This document shows, in pieces, positions 1 through 7,399 of a stretch of DNA of 64,000 bases (position 1 is its first letter; each line of letters begins with the position of its first letter). This DNA comes from Alteribacter lacisalsi (GTDB lineage: Bacteria; Bacillota; Bacilli; Bacillales; Salisediminibacteriaceae). The translations under genes and the position numbers were made by a program. The stretch covers positions 62,001 through 126,000 of the forward strand of contig NZ_PDOF01000003.1 of the NCBI RefSeq assembly GCF_003226345.1, written 5' to 3'. Below the pieces are notes generated by a model that worked only from the letters and a program-made list of their open reading frames with translations, did not search any database and was not told where the DNA came from.

Positions 1-44
1 ATAGTATGTGTAAGTGATTGTGCTCCAATGAACATACTCAGACC

Positions 45-88
45 AAATAAAAAAACCTTTCTGCCCGTTTTTGAAAGCAGAAAGGTTT
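45..88 (-). terminator. Intrinsic terminator of the S-box riboswitch
   Basis: On the minus strand a stem AAACCTTTCTGC / GCAGAAAGGTTT runs straight into a T-rich tract. It sits just downstream of the SAM riboswitch, as expected for the SAM-bound OFF-state terminator of an S-box leader. Confidence 0.85.
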
Positions 89-100
89 GCATTTTGAAGA

Positions 101-213
101 AACCTCCCTCATCTTCCAAAGCCTAAGCTTTGCAGGATTTGGCACCTTCTGACTTACACAGTCAGCGGTTGCCGGGTTTCATCGGGCCAGTCCCTCCACC
201 ACTCTCGATAAGA
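101..213 (-). ncRNA. SAM-I (S-box) riboswitch
   Basis: Reading the minus strand, the conserved S-box blocks appear in order: CTTATCGAGAG, GGTGGAGGGACTGGCCC, GATGAAACCCGGCAACC, GGTGCCAAATCCTGCAAAG and GGAAGATGAGGGAGG. SAM-I riboswitches terminate transcription of methionine synthesis or transport genes when SAM is plentiful. The controlled gene lies left of position 1 and is not visible. In B. subtilis the equivalent place next to yusD holds the metNPQ methionine ABC transporter, so that is the likely target (inference from synteny). Confidence 0.93.
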
Positions 214-269
214 GTTTTATAAAATTAAGTCTGTCCGGTCATTATCACTTTACCGTAACACTGTAATGA

Positions 270-299
270 ATAGTAGCATGCCGTGTTTAAAGGTGTCAA
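270..299 (-). promoter_or_regulatory. Promoter of the S-box leader
   Basis: On the minus strand TTGACA (294-299) and TACTAT (270-275) are separated by 18 bp, giving a sigma-A type promoter about 50 bp upstream of the riboswitch aptamer. Confidence 0.6.
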
Positions 300-304
300 C
301 AGAT

Positions 305-643
305 TTAACTGCTTTTCAAATCCTTGCTCAGATACCATAGAGACTCCAGAAGCAAAAGATGCCTGAGCCTCCCTGTTACAGTAAGTTCTCCTCTTTTACG
401 CAGTGACAGCAGAAAATCGTCTCCCCGGAAAAGAACAGCCATCGCCTCGTTCTCCCCGGAAATCGTTACTTCACTTTTTTCATTTTCGTAGGGTGAAATA
501 GAAATCATTTCACCGTTTAATGACAAGAGCCACCGTTCCTCCTGGCAGATCAGACAGACGTCGAGTGTAGTTTCATCCAGCAGCCGCAGGAGGTTTTCTG
601 TTTTCCTCATACGTTTAATTGATGATGTAAGAAGATATTTCAC
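305..643 (-). CDS. SCP2-like sterol-carrier fold protein (YusD-like)
   Basis: A protein of about 112 residues resembling the small SCP2/sterol-carrier domain proteins of Bacilli. The pattern is a short helix, then beta strands with SLNGEMISISPYE and EVTISGENEAMAVLFRG, then a closing helix. I start it at the GTG at 643, because AGGCGGTG lies just upstream; the ATG at 661 would place that site inside the coding region. Its position beside the S-box leader and before gcvH/fad matches yusD of B. subtilis. The substrate is unknown; a lipid-binding role is only family-level inference. Confidence 0.6.
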   Translation of the reverse strand: MKYLLTSSIKRMRKTENLLRLLDETTLDVCLICQEERWLLSLNGEMISISPYENEKSEVTISGENEAMAVLFRGDDFLLSLRKRGELTVTGRLRHLLLLESLWYLSKDLKSS

Positions 644-707
644 AATCACACACCGCCTCATTAATCTATCCTGTTGTGTCTATTCGGGAGAAAAATGGAA
701 ATACCTT

Positions 708-1985
708 TTATGCTGACAAAAATTGTTTTTTATTATTCGACTTGTCTGGCTTTTCGCGGAAAACAAAGAAGAAATAAATCGTCCCGATAATATAGAGACC
801 GCCAGTAATGGAAAAAACGACAGCATATCCGGTGTAGGCTCCGTACGCCAGTACAATACCGGTGGAAACCGGCCCCATCACGGCCCATCCAAGGTGAAAA
901 ACAGCCTGGCCGACTGAATTGGCAAGCCCTTTTATATTGTCGTTGACGCTTCGCATCATTAGAGACATCTGAATCGGATTTCCGGCGTTCATCAGTGCCT
1001 GCCTGAAAAGAAAGCCGAATACAGCAAACCAGATATTTTCCGTAAATGCGGTGATGAGCAGGAACGGGATAGAAGCAAGTTGCAATATAACAACTGCCGT
1101 CACTTCGCCGTATTTTCTGACCACTGCCGGTCCAATCATTAACGCAAAGGCAGTCATTAACTGTCCTGCGGAAAGGATCAGGCCGACCATAGAGTGGGAA
1201 ACCGCAAACCTGTCAACGAAGTACAGGTTCAGGTAAGGGATTACCAGCCCTGATCCAAATCCAATGATCAGCTGGGCAATGGCAAATAAAAGAATGATTT
1301 TGATGCCGGTTTTATGCGTAGTAAAGAGTTTTTTGAACGATCGTTCCTGACTGTTTTGTTCGTTCAGTTTTCTGTCTTCTCTGATCTTAATAATCGGAAC
1401 TAGTGAAGCAATGAAAAACGAGGCCCCGAGGAGAAGGGTAATTCGTATGCTCCACAGGCCGCTCAGACCGGCGAGGTGATGTAAGACATCACTCATCGTC
1501 CCTCCGAGGAGATTTCCAATGACATTGGCGAGCATAATGATCGCGAAATTCAGACTGAACAGATGAACCCGTTCTTTTTCCGTCGAATTCTCAGCAAGCA
1601 GTGGGATTGAGGATACCTGAATAAAGGCCATAAACATACCGGTCATAAAGGCCGTTGCCAAAAGAAGCTCTTCCAATGAGAGAACCGCTCTCAGGAAAAG
1701 GCTGGCTGCAGCAAATGCAGCGCCAAGAAGAATGAGCCGTTTTCGCCCGAACCGGTCACTCAGTAAACCGGCAGGCAGTAGAAGCAGCGCCGTTGCCATC
1801 GACTGCATGGCAATGACCCGGCCATTTACACTGTCATCAAAGCCGAGTTCACGTATGTAGTAGTTATAAATGATGATAAAGACGCCCATCCCGATGTTCG
1901 CCAGGGTAGAGGCGAGCAAAAACAGGCGTATATTCCGGTTATAGGAGCGCAGCTGCCCCACCCATTCTGTTACAATTCCACTCAT
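708..1985 (-). CDS. Major facilitator superfamily transporter
   Basis: A 425-residue integral membrane protein with about twelve hydrophobic helices. The loop between helices 2 and 3 carries the MFS signature GLLSDRFGRKRLILLG, and a related motif occurs at the start of the second half. The start is ATG 1985, placed a few bases after AGAGGTG; the GTG nine bases upstream would overlap this site. Members export drugs or move small solutes with a proton gradient, but nothing here shows the substrate. It is probably a single-gene unit between the SCP2-like gene and the YusG-like gene. Confidence 0.85.
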   Translation of the reverse strand: MSGIVTEWVGQLRSYNRNIRLFLLASTLANIGMGVFIIIYNYYIRELGFDDSVNGRVIAMQSMATALLLLPAGLLSDRFGRKRLILLGAAFAAASLFLRAVLSLEELLLATAFMTGMFMAFIQVSSIPLLAENSTEKERVHLFSLNFAIIMLANVIGNLLGGTMSDVLHHLAGLSGLWSIRITLLLGASFFIASLVPIIKIREDRKLNEQNSQERSFKKLFTTHKTGIKIILLFAIAQLIIGFGSGLVIPYLNLYFVDRFAVSHSMVGLILSAGQLMTAFALMIGPAVVRKYGEVTAVVILQLASIPFLLITAFTENIWFAVFGFLFRQALMNAGNPIQMSLMMRSVNDNIKGLANSVGQAVFHLGWAVMGPVSTGIVLAYGAYTGYAVVFSITGGLYIIGTIYFFFVFREKPDKSNNKKQFLSA

Positions 1986-2199
1986 TATGCACACCTCTGC
2001 GCCGAACCCGGTAATCCGGCTTCAGTCTTCACTTTAAAATTTCGAGTCTCTAATAAATATAGTCGACATGGCTGTGTTTGAGAAGAGGCTTTCCGGGGAA
2101 ATTTCCGATTTATCATGATTCTTGCACGTGTGGGAATATGACGGTTGGTTGATATCCTCCAAATGATGGCCGATACTCTCTGGATCAACTCAGACAAAA

Positions 2200-2227
2200 A
2201 AGGCCTTCCTGAATACAGGAAGACCTT
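2200..2227 (-). terminator. Terminator after the YusG-like gene
   Basis: Minus-strand stem AAGGTCTTCCTG / CAGGAAGGCCTT is followed by a run of T. Confidence 0.8.
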
Positions 2228-2256
2228 CAACCTCATTTATCTTATTAAATAATTTT

Positions 2257-2574
2257 TCAGCACCAGCCCATATCGCATCCGTCCACGTAGGATTTTGCCA
2301 GCTCTTTTCCCGAGGCTGCAGGATCATTCGATCTCTCACCCTCACCCGCGGTAAACTCTTCTGCAAACTCTTCTTCCACGCCTGTCGCCTTAAGGCGGCC
2401 GAGTTTCTGTTCATCCAAATAAAAGGTCACATAACCATCATCATCAAGTCTCGCCTTTACCCGGTCTGTCACATCAATATAGGACGATTCCTGGTTGAAA
2501 GTCGCGTTTTCTTTCTTGATCTCCACATTGTTTACATTGCGCCTTTTCGTTCTGTCTGCATTTGTCGGATTCAT
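2257..2574 (-). CDS. Small YusG-like protein (DUF2553-like)
   Basis: A hydrophilic 105-residue protein. Its centre (SYIDVTDRVKARLDDDGYVTFYLDEQKLGRL) looks like the short YusG/DUF2553 proteins, whose function is unknown. The N-terminal 35 residues (basic, Asn-rich) and the acidic C-terminal tail ending DGCDMGWC are longer than I expect for that family. The start is ATG 2574, preceded by AGGGTG at good spacing; an in-frame GTG nine bases earlier overlaps this site. Location between the transporter and gcvH matches yusG in B. subtilis, which supports the assignment. Two cysteines in the last seven residues are of note. Confidence 0.55.
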   Translation of the reverse strand: MNPTNADRTKRRNVNNVEIKKENATFNQESSYIDVTDRVKARLDDDGYVTFYLDEQKLGRLKATGVEEEFAEEFTAGEGERSNDPAASGKELAKSYVDGCDMGWC

Positions 2575-2678
2575 ATCTGCCACCCTTTCGGAGCATTTAC
2601 TTTGTAGGGTGTCCTCTTCCGATTACAATGATACATGAGGAAACCGCGGCGGAAAAAGAAGAAAACGGAAACCAAAAA

Positions 2679-2705
2679 AGACCTTCCCTTAGAAAGAGAA
2701 GGTCT
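2679..2705 (-). terminator. Terminator after gcvH
   Basis: Minus-strand stem AGACCTTCTC / GGGAAGGTCT followed by TTTTTT. Confidence 0.8.
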
Positions 2706-2712
2706 GACCGTC

Positions 2713-3096
2713 CTATTCCTGGCTGATCATTTCCTCATACTGCTCAGCAGTCATGAGTTTGTCCTGATCTGACGGATCAGAAGGCTCAACTACGATCATC
2801 CATGCTTTTTCGTAAGGTGATTCATTTACAAATTCAGGGGAATCTTCAAGATTTTCATTTACTTCAACCACTTTCCCGCTTACAGGAGCATAAAGCTCGG
2901 ATACTGTTTTAACAGATTCCACGCTTCCAAAAGGCTCGTTTGCTTCGACTTCATCGCCGACTTCAGGCAGTTCAACGAAAACGATGTCACCCAGCTCTGA
3001 CTGGGCGAAATCCGTAATCCCGATGCGGACGCGTCCGCCTTCATCTTTAACCCATTCGTGCTCATCTGAATACTTGAATTCCTTTGGTAAACTCAT
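2713..3096 (-). CDS. gcvH: Glycine cleavage system H protein
   Basis: The 127-residue lipoyl carrier of the glycine cleavage system, which shuttles the aminomethyl group between GcvP, GcvT and Lpd; in Bacilli GcvH is also the entry point for lipoate transfer to other complexes. The lipoylation site is the Lys in [15 protein letters not shown], with the family's conserved [11 protein letters not shown] before it. Full length for the family. ATG 3096 follows a strong GGAGGG. The other gcv genes are not in the window, as in B. subtilis where gcvH is likewise separate, between yusG and yusI. Confidence 0.97.
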   Translation of the reverse strand: MSLPKEFKYSDEHEWVKDEGGRVRIGITDFAQSELGDIVFVELPEVGDEVEANEPFGSVESVKTVSELYAPVSGKVVEVNENLEDSPEFVNESPYEKAWMIVVEPSDPSDQDKLMTAEQYEEMISQE

Positions 3097-3225
3097 GTGT
3101 GCTTCCCTCCAAAATTAATATGGATGATGCTTTCTGGCACAAAAGCAGTATGTACGTATGTGCCGGTTAAAAAACCAATCTGCCTTAACTATAATACACA
3201 TTCGATCACGCAGGCAAGAAAAGGA

Positions 3226-3585
3226 TTACCTTTCCCACGTTTCCTCGAAAGCGCCTTCATTAAACCCAACCGTCACTTTTTTACCATCAGTCGCAATCGG
3301 CCGTTTAATCAGCATTCCGTCGGAAGCAAGAATTTCAAGCAGCTCCTCATCGTCTGCTGTTTTCACCTTATCCTTCAGACCGAGCTCACGGTATTTTTTT
3401 CCACTCGTGTTGAAAAACTTTTTCAGCTCCAGCCCACTTTTTTCATAGTAGTCCCGAAGCTGCTCTTTTGATGGAGGATTCTGGGTAATATCCACCGCCT
3501 CGTACGACACCTCATGATCATCGAGCCATTTCTTCGCTTTCCTGCACGTCCCGCATTTTGCATAATGGTAAAATGTCACACTCAT
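3226..3585 (-). CDS. ArsC/Spx-fold thioredoxin-like protein (YusI-like)
   Basis: A 119-residue protein with the ArsC/Spx fold: N-terminal FYHYAKCGTCRKAKKWL carries a CxxC motif (CGTC), and near the end PIATDGKKVTVGF matches the family's conserved RP(I/L) region. Start ATG 3585 follows GGGAGG with spacing of about 10; the longer frame to 3621 would read through that site. Such proteins are annotated as arsenate reductase-like or Spx-like. No ars genes are nearby, and the synteny (gcvH-yusI-fadE) points to the YusI group, whose role is unknown. A true arsenate reductase is possible but not supported. Confidence 0.8.
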   Translation of the reverse strand: MSVTFYHYAKCGTCRKAKKWLDDHEVSYEAVDITQNPPSKEQLRDYYEKSGLELKKFFNTSGKKYRELGLKDKVKTADDEELLEILASDGMLIKRPIATDGKKVTVGFNEGAFEETWER

Positions 3586-3652
3586 CAATATCGAGCCTCC
3601 CTTGAATGGTTCAGATATCATTATGAAGGAAAGAGAGCGGAATGAAAAGCAG

Positions 3653-3690
3653 GAAGCGGAGGCAGCAACGACTGCATCTCCTCCGCTTCA
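3653..3690 (-). terminator. Hairpin after the 51-residue gene
   Basis: Minus-strand stem GAAGCGGAGG / CCTCCGCTTC with a loop of about 17 nt. The following sequence is only moderately T-rich, so termination strength is uncertain. Confidence 0.55.
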
Positions 3691-3693
3691 CTT

Positions 3694-3849
3694 CTACTGG
3701 TGACGCTCAGGGGAACGTGCCCCCATTCCCCACATTTCCTGTATCGCTTCACCGGCATCACGAGCTTCTTTCACAGTAAGTTCTCTGGAGAACTCTTCGA
3801 CTGCTTCAATCTGCTGCCCCGGCAAGAATTCATTTTTCGGCTTTTTCAC
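3694..3849 (-). CDS. Small hypothetical protein, 51 residues
   Basis: A short reading frame starting with GTG at 3849 directly after a near-perfect site AGGAGGATTAAAA, ending at TAG 3694. The product is hydrophilic and helical (for example PGQQIEAVEEFSREL and EARDAGEAIQEMWGMG) with no membrane segment or Cys. I do not recognise the family. It lies in the same orientation between fadE and the ArsC-like gene and is followed by a hairpin, so it could be the last cistron of the fad transcript or a separate small gene. The ribosome site and clean codons make it credible. Confidence 0.6.
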   Translation of the reverse strand: MKKPKNEFLPGQQIEAVEEFSRELTVKEARDAGEAIQEMWGMGARSPERHQ

Positions 3850-3917
3850 TTTTAATCCTCCTCTCCTGTTTAGTATTTCCGGCCTGTCAAAAGAGTTCCC
3901 TGTAAACAGATGTAAAG

Positions 3918-3944
3918 AGCCCCGGAATACGGGACTCTTTACGT
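3918..3944 (-). terminator. Probable terminator of the fad operon
   Basis: Perfect-arm hairpin AAAGAGTCCCG / CGGGGCTCTTT between fadE and the 51-residue gene. It lacks a long T-run, so it may be partial, allowing read-through. Confidence 0.55.
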
Positions 3945-4045
3945 AAGAGAGGAGAATGTCCTTCCTTTAGAAAGGAGGATTATTTTAATTTCGGGGCATT
4001 GGGGAAAATGCCCCAAATCTGATAACAGAAGAATTTATTCTTTTA

Positions 4046-5827
4046 TTACAGAACGTAGCGCTCAGCTTCGATGATTCCCTGAGCCAGTTCACGCTTCTTC
4101 GCTACAACGTTTACCGGTGTATGGCGCGTAAGCTTTTTCAGGATAGCAAGCATCGTACGAAGGCTGTCGCCTTCTTCAAGGGCTACGAGGGATTCTTTGG
4201 CGATTGCCTCGATGCGGTTAACCGCTTCCTGGGTAAACACCTGTGTCATAAGAAGCTTCTGGTTCGACTTTTCAAGACCGTTTTTGTTAATTGCCTTCTC
4301 GGTACGAAGAACACAGGACTCGATGGAGAAAACATCAGATACGATGTCAGCGATGTTGGCAAGCAGCTCCTGCTCTTTCTGAAGCTTTTCACCGTATTTC
4401 TGGGCCGCTGTTCCGGCTACCATCATGAAGATTTTCTTTGCGTTTTCAAGCATATATTTCTCCTGCTCAAGCGGCTCGTCGCCTACTTCCTGCGGCATCA
4501 TCATCATGAGCTCTTCCTGAAGGTTTGCAGCCTGCTCTAAAAGCGGAAGCTCGCCTTTCATCGCTTTACGCATGATCGTTGCAGGAACGAGCATCCGGTT
4601 GATCTCGTTTGTGCCTTCGAAGATTCTGTTGATTCGGGAATTACGGTACATTGTTTCCACTTCGTACTCGCTCATAAAGCCGTATCCGCCGTGGATCTGA
4701 ACAGCTTCATCCACAACGAAATCAAGGACCTCGGATCCGAATACTTTGTTCAGTGAACATTCAATCGCGTACTCGGCAATCGCTTTTCCGACGGCGTTCC
4801 CTTCTTTCTGCTCCTCATCGGAAAGAGCGTTAAACGCGTCGTCAATCAGACCGCCTGTACGGTAAATGGAACTTTCCGCTGCGTACGTTTTTGCCGCCAT
4901 TTCAGCAAGCTTTTTCTGAATGAGAGTGAACTTGGAAATCGGAATCTTAAACTGCTTACGCTCGTTTGCATATTTTGCTGATACTTCGATGGCGCGCTTC
5001 GCTCCGCCCACACAGCCAACACCGAGCTTATAGCGTCCAACATTCAGAATGTTAAAGGCAATAACATGGCCTTTTCCGATTTCACCGAGGACGTTTTCCT
5101 TCGGTACAAGGGCATCGTTCAGAACGAGCGTCCGAGTGGAAGATCCTTTGATCCCCATTTTCTTTTCCTCAGGTCCTACTGAAACGCCGTCGTAATCGCG
5201 CTCGACGATAAATGCAGAGAACTTGTCACCGTCGATTTTCGCGTATACAACGAACACATCTGCAAAGCCTGCGTTCGTAATCCACTGCTTCTCGCCGTTC
5301 AGTACGTAGTGCGTTCCTGCGTCGTTGAGTTTCGCCGTTGTTTTCGCACCCAGTGCATCGGATCCTGAGCTCGGTTCCGTCAGGGCGTATGCTGCAATTT
5401 GTTCACCACTTGCAAGCGGCGGCAGATATTTTTTCTTCTGCTCCTCAGAGCCAAAGAATACGATCGGCAGTGACCCAATCCCTACGTGTGCACCGTAGGA
5501 AAGAGAGAATGAGCCGGCAAGGGCGAATTTCTCGGTGATGAGGGAAGAGCTGATTTTATCCAATCCGATCCCGCCGTACTCTTCAGGTACATCTGCACCG
5601 AGAAGGCCAAGTTCACCGGCTTCTTTCAGCAGGCGCACGCTGATGTCAAATTGGTGCTCCTCAATTTTGTCAATTTCGGGAACTACCTGGTTCACAACAA
5701 AGTCCTCGGTTGTTTTTGCGATCATTACGTGCTCATCAGTAAAGTCTTCCGGGGTGAACATGCGGTCGGCTTCGATTGTTTCTAGAAGAAAGCCTCCGCC
5801 TTTCAGCGTTTTATCAGCTGTTGCCAT
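4046..5827 (-). CDS. fadE: Acyl-CoA dehydrogenase
   Basis: A 593-residue FAD enzyme that makes the first double bond of beta-oxidation. The usual order is visible: N-terminal helical domain to about 150, middle beta domain with [14 protein letters not shown], and C-terminal helical domain with the catalytic Glu in [12 protein letters not shown]. Beyond that, about 170 residues form an extra helical tail typical of the YusJ/VLCAD-like long form rather than the 380-residue short form. ATG 5827 follows AGGAGG. It is the third gene of fadN-fadA-fadE, but a 378-bp gap with two repeat elements separates it from fadA, more than is usual inside an operon. Confidence 0.95.
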   Translation of the reverse strand: MATADKTLKGGGFLLETIEADRMFTPEDFTDEHVMIAKTTEDFVVNQVVPEIDKIEEHQFDISVRLLKEAGELGLLGADVPEEYGGIGLDKISSSLITEKFALAGSFSLSYGAHVGIGSLPIVFFGSEEQKKKYLPPLASGEQIAAYALTEPSSGSDALGAKTTAKLNDAGTHYVLNGEKQWITNAGFADVFVVYAKIDGDKFSAFIVERDYDGVSVGPEEKKMGIKGSSTRTLVLNDALVPKENVLGEIGKGHVIAFNILNVGRYKLGVGCVGGAKRAIEVSAKYANERKQFKIPISKFTLIQKKLAEMAAKTYAAESSIYRTGGLIDDAFNALSDEEQKEGNAVGKAIAEYAIECSLNKVFGSEVLDFVVDEAVQIHGGYGFMSEYEVETMYRNSRINRIFEGTNEINRMLVPATIMRKAMKGELPLLEQAANLQEELMMMMPQEVGDEPLEQEKYMLENAKKIFMMVAGTAAQKYGEKLQKEQELLANIADIVSDVFSIESCVLRTEKAINKNGLEKSNQKLLMTQVFTQEAVNRIEAIAKESLVALEEGDSLRTMLAILKKLTRHTPVNVVAKKRELAQGIIEAERYVL

Positions 5828-5885
5828 GGTCGTACCTCCTGTAAAATTTAGTTTTATTTAAAGTCCTGTATGTCAGTTTAATTAG

Positions 5886-6012
5886 AAGCTACGCTTCACG
5901 CCCTCCGCTCGCTTTCCGCGGCGGTGGCGCTGAGCCTCCTCGGCTGCGCCTGCGGGGTCTCAGCCTGCCAGCCCACAGCCGCAGGAGTCTCGCTTCCGGC
6001 GTGCAGCTTCGC
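5886..6012. repeat. GC-rich intergenic repeat, copy A
   Basis: Contains the series CGCTTTCCGCGGCGG, GAGCCTCCTCGG, CTGCGGGGTCT and GCCGCAGGAGTC that recurs in other gaps of this window. This copy belongs to the variant flanked by GCACGTAAC and is closest to copy D. Confidence 0.75.
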
Positions 6013-6080
6013 ACGTAACCACATGATCATTCATAGTACTTGGTGACTGTCAGCGACTAACCGGCTCTATAACAATTGGA

Positions 6081-6190
6081 TGGAGCGAAAGGCGGCGACT
6101 CCTGCGGGAATAGCATCATCTGAAGACCCCGCAGGGCGCACTTCCCGAGGAGTCTGAAGTGATGCCTGCGGAAAGCGTCCGCCTGCAGCG
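6081..6190. repeat. GC-rich intergenic repeat, copy B
   Basis: Inverted relative to copy A. It reads GGCGGCGACTCCTGCGGGAA, GAAGACCCCGCAGGGCG, CCCGAGGAG, GCGGAAAGCGTCCGCCTGCAGCG. With copy A it forms a facing pair between fadA and fadE. Confidence 0.8.
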
Positions 6191-6205
6191 TAATCCAATC
6201 GAAAC

Positions 6206-7384
6206 TTATACCAGTTCAAACACTCCTGCTGCGCCCATGCCGCCGCCGATACACATGGTGACGACACCGAACTGCTCGCCGCGGCGTTTCATTTCATGAA
6301 TAAGGCTCAGTGTAAGTTTTGTACCGGAACAGCCGAGCGGGTGGCCAAGAGCAATACCGCCGCCGTTGACGTTCACCTTGTCATGATCGAGTCCAAGGGT
6401 TCTGATTACCTGAAGCGCCTGGGAAGCGAATGCTTCGTTCAGTTCGAACAGGCCGATATCGGACTGCTGCAGTCCTGCCAGTTTCAGTGCTTTTGGAATC
6501 GCTTCAACCGGCCCGATACCCATCACTTCAGGAGCGACACCGGCTACGGCAAAGGAACGGAATTTAACGAGCGGTGTAAGACCGTCCGCTTCCGCAACTT
6601 CCCGGTCCATCACGAGAACAGAAGCTGCTCCGTCACTCATCTGGGAGGCGTTACCGGCTGTGACCGTACCCTTTACGTTAAATGCCGGGCGCAGTTTTGC
6701 AAGTGCTTCAACCGTGGAACCCGGGCGGACACCTTCGTCCTGCGTGAACATGACTTCTTTTTCCACAAGCTTATGCTTACTGTCCACGCTCCGGTGCGTC
6801 ACCGGAACAGGGACGATTTCTTCTTCAAATTTTCCTTCTTCGATCGCTTTCGCGGCGCGGCGGTGGCTCTCCACCGCAAACGCGTCCTGGTCTTCACGGC
6901 TTACTTCAAACCGCTTCGCCACTTCCTCTGCGGTATGGCCCATTCCCATGTAGTACTCCGGTGCATTTTCAACAAGATTCGGATTAAGGGCAATCACGTG
7001 GCCGCCCATCGGAATCATACTCATGGATTCAGCACCACCGGCAAGAATTGCTTCGGAATGACCAAGCATAATCCGTTCTGCACCGTATGCGATACTCTGA
7101 AGTCCGGATGAGCAGTAGCGGTTGATCGTTATCGCCGGTACTGAGTCTGGCAGACCGGCAAGGCCGGCAATGTTTCTCGCCATGTTCATCCCCTGCTCCG
7201 CTTCCGGCATGGCACATCCCATAATGACGTCTTCAATTCGTTTCGGATCAAAATCTCCTGCACGCTTGAGTGTTTCCTTTACTGTCAAAGCCCCTAAATC
7301 ATCCGGTCTGACGTGGGCCAGCGTGCCTCTTTTTGCTTTTCCCACAGGTGTTCGTGCACCTGCAACAATAACGGCTTCTCTCAC
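6206..7384 (-). CDS. fadA: Acetyl-CoA acyltransferase (3-ketoacyl-CoA thiolase)
   Basis: A 392-residue thiolase that cleaves 3-ketoacyl-CoA to acetyl-CoA and a shortened acyl-CoA. The nucleophilic Cys is in INRYCSSGLQSIAYG, the catalytic His in GGGIALGHPLGCSGT, and the second Cys in VTMCIGGGMGAAG. Length is normal. The start is GTG 7384 after AAAGGAGGGG. It begins 15 bp after fadN, so the two are co-transcribed and form the multienzyme beta-oxidation module. Confidence 0.96.
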   Translation of the reverse strand: MREAVIVAGARTPVGKAKRGTLAHVRPDDLGALTVKETLKRAGDFDPKRIEDVIMGCAMPEAEQGMNMARNIAGLAGLPDSVPAITINRYCSSGLQSIAYGAERIMLGHSEAILAGGAESMSMIPMGGHVIALNPNLVENAPEYYMGMGHTAEEVAKRFEVSREDQDAFAVESHRRAAKAIEEGKFEEEIVPVPVTHRSVDSKHKLVEKEVMFTQDEGVRPGSTVEALAKLRPAFNVKGTVTAGNASQMSDGAASVLVMDREVAEADGLTPLVKFRSFAVAGVAPEVMGIGPVEAIPKALKLAGLQQSDIGLFELNEAFASQALQVIRTLGLDHDKVNVNGGGIALGHPLGCSGTKLTLSLIHEMKRRGEQFGVVTMCIGGGMGAAGVFELV

Positions 7385-7399
7385 AGACTGTCCCCTCCT

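Noticed and set aside
3226-3585. Arsenic resistance function for the ArsC-like protein
   Set aside because: No arsR, arsB or acr3 near it, and synteny points to the YusI group of unknown role.
6296-7111. 271-codon plus-strand frame opposite fadA
   Set aside because: Antisense shadow of fadA; starts without a ribosome site and shows no family motif.
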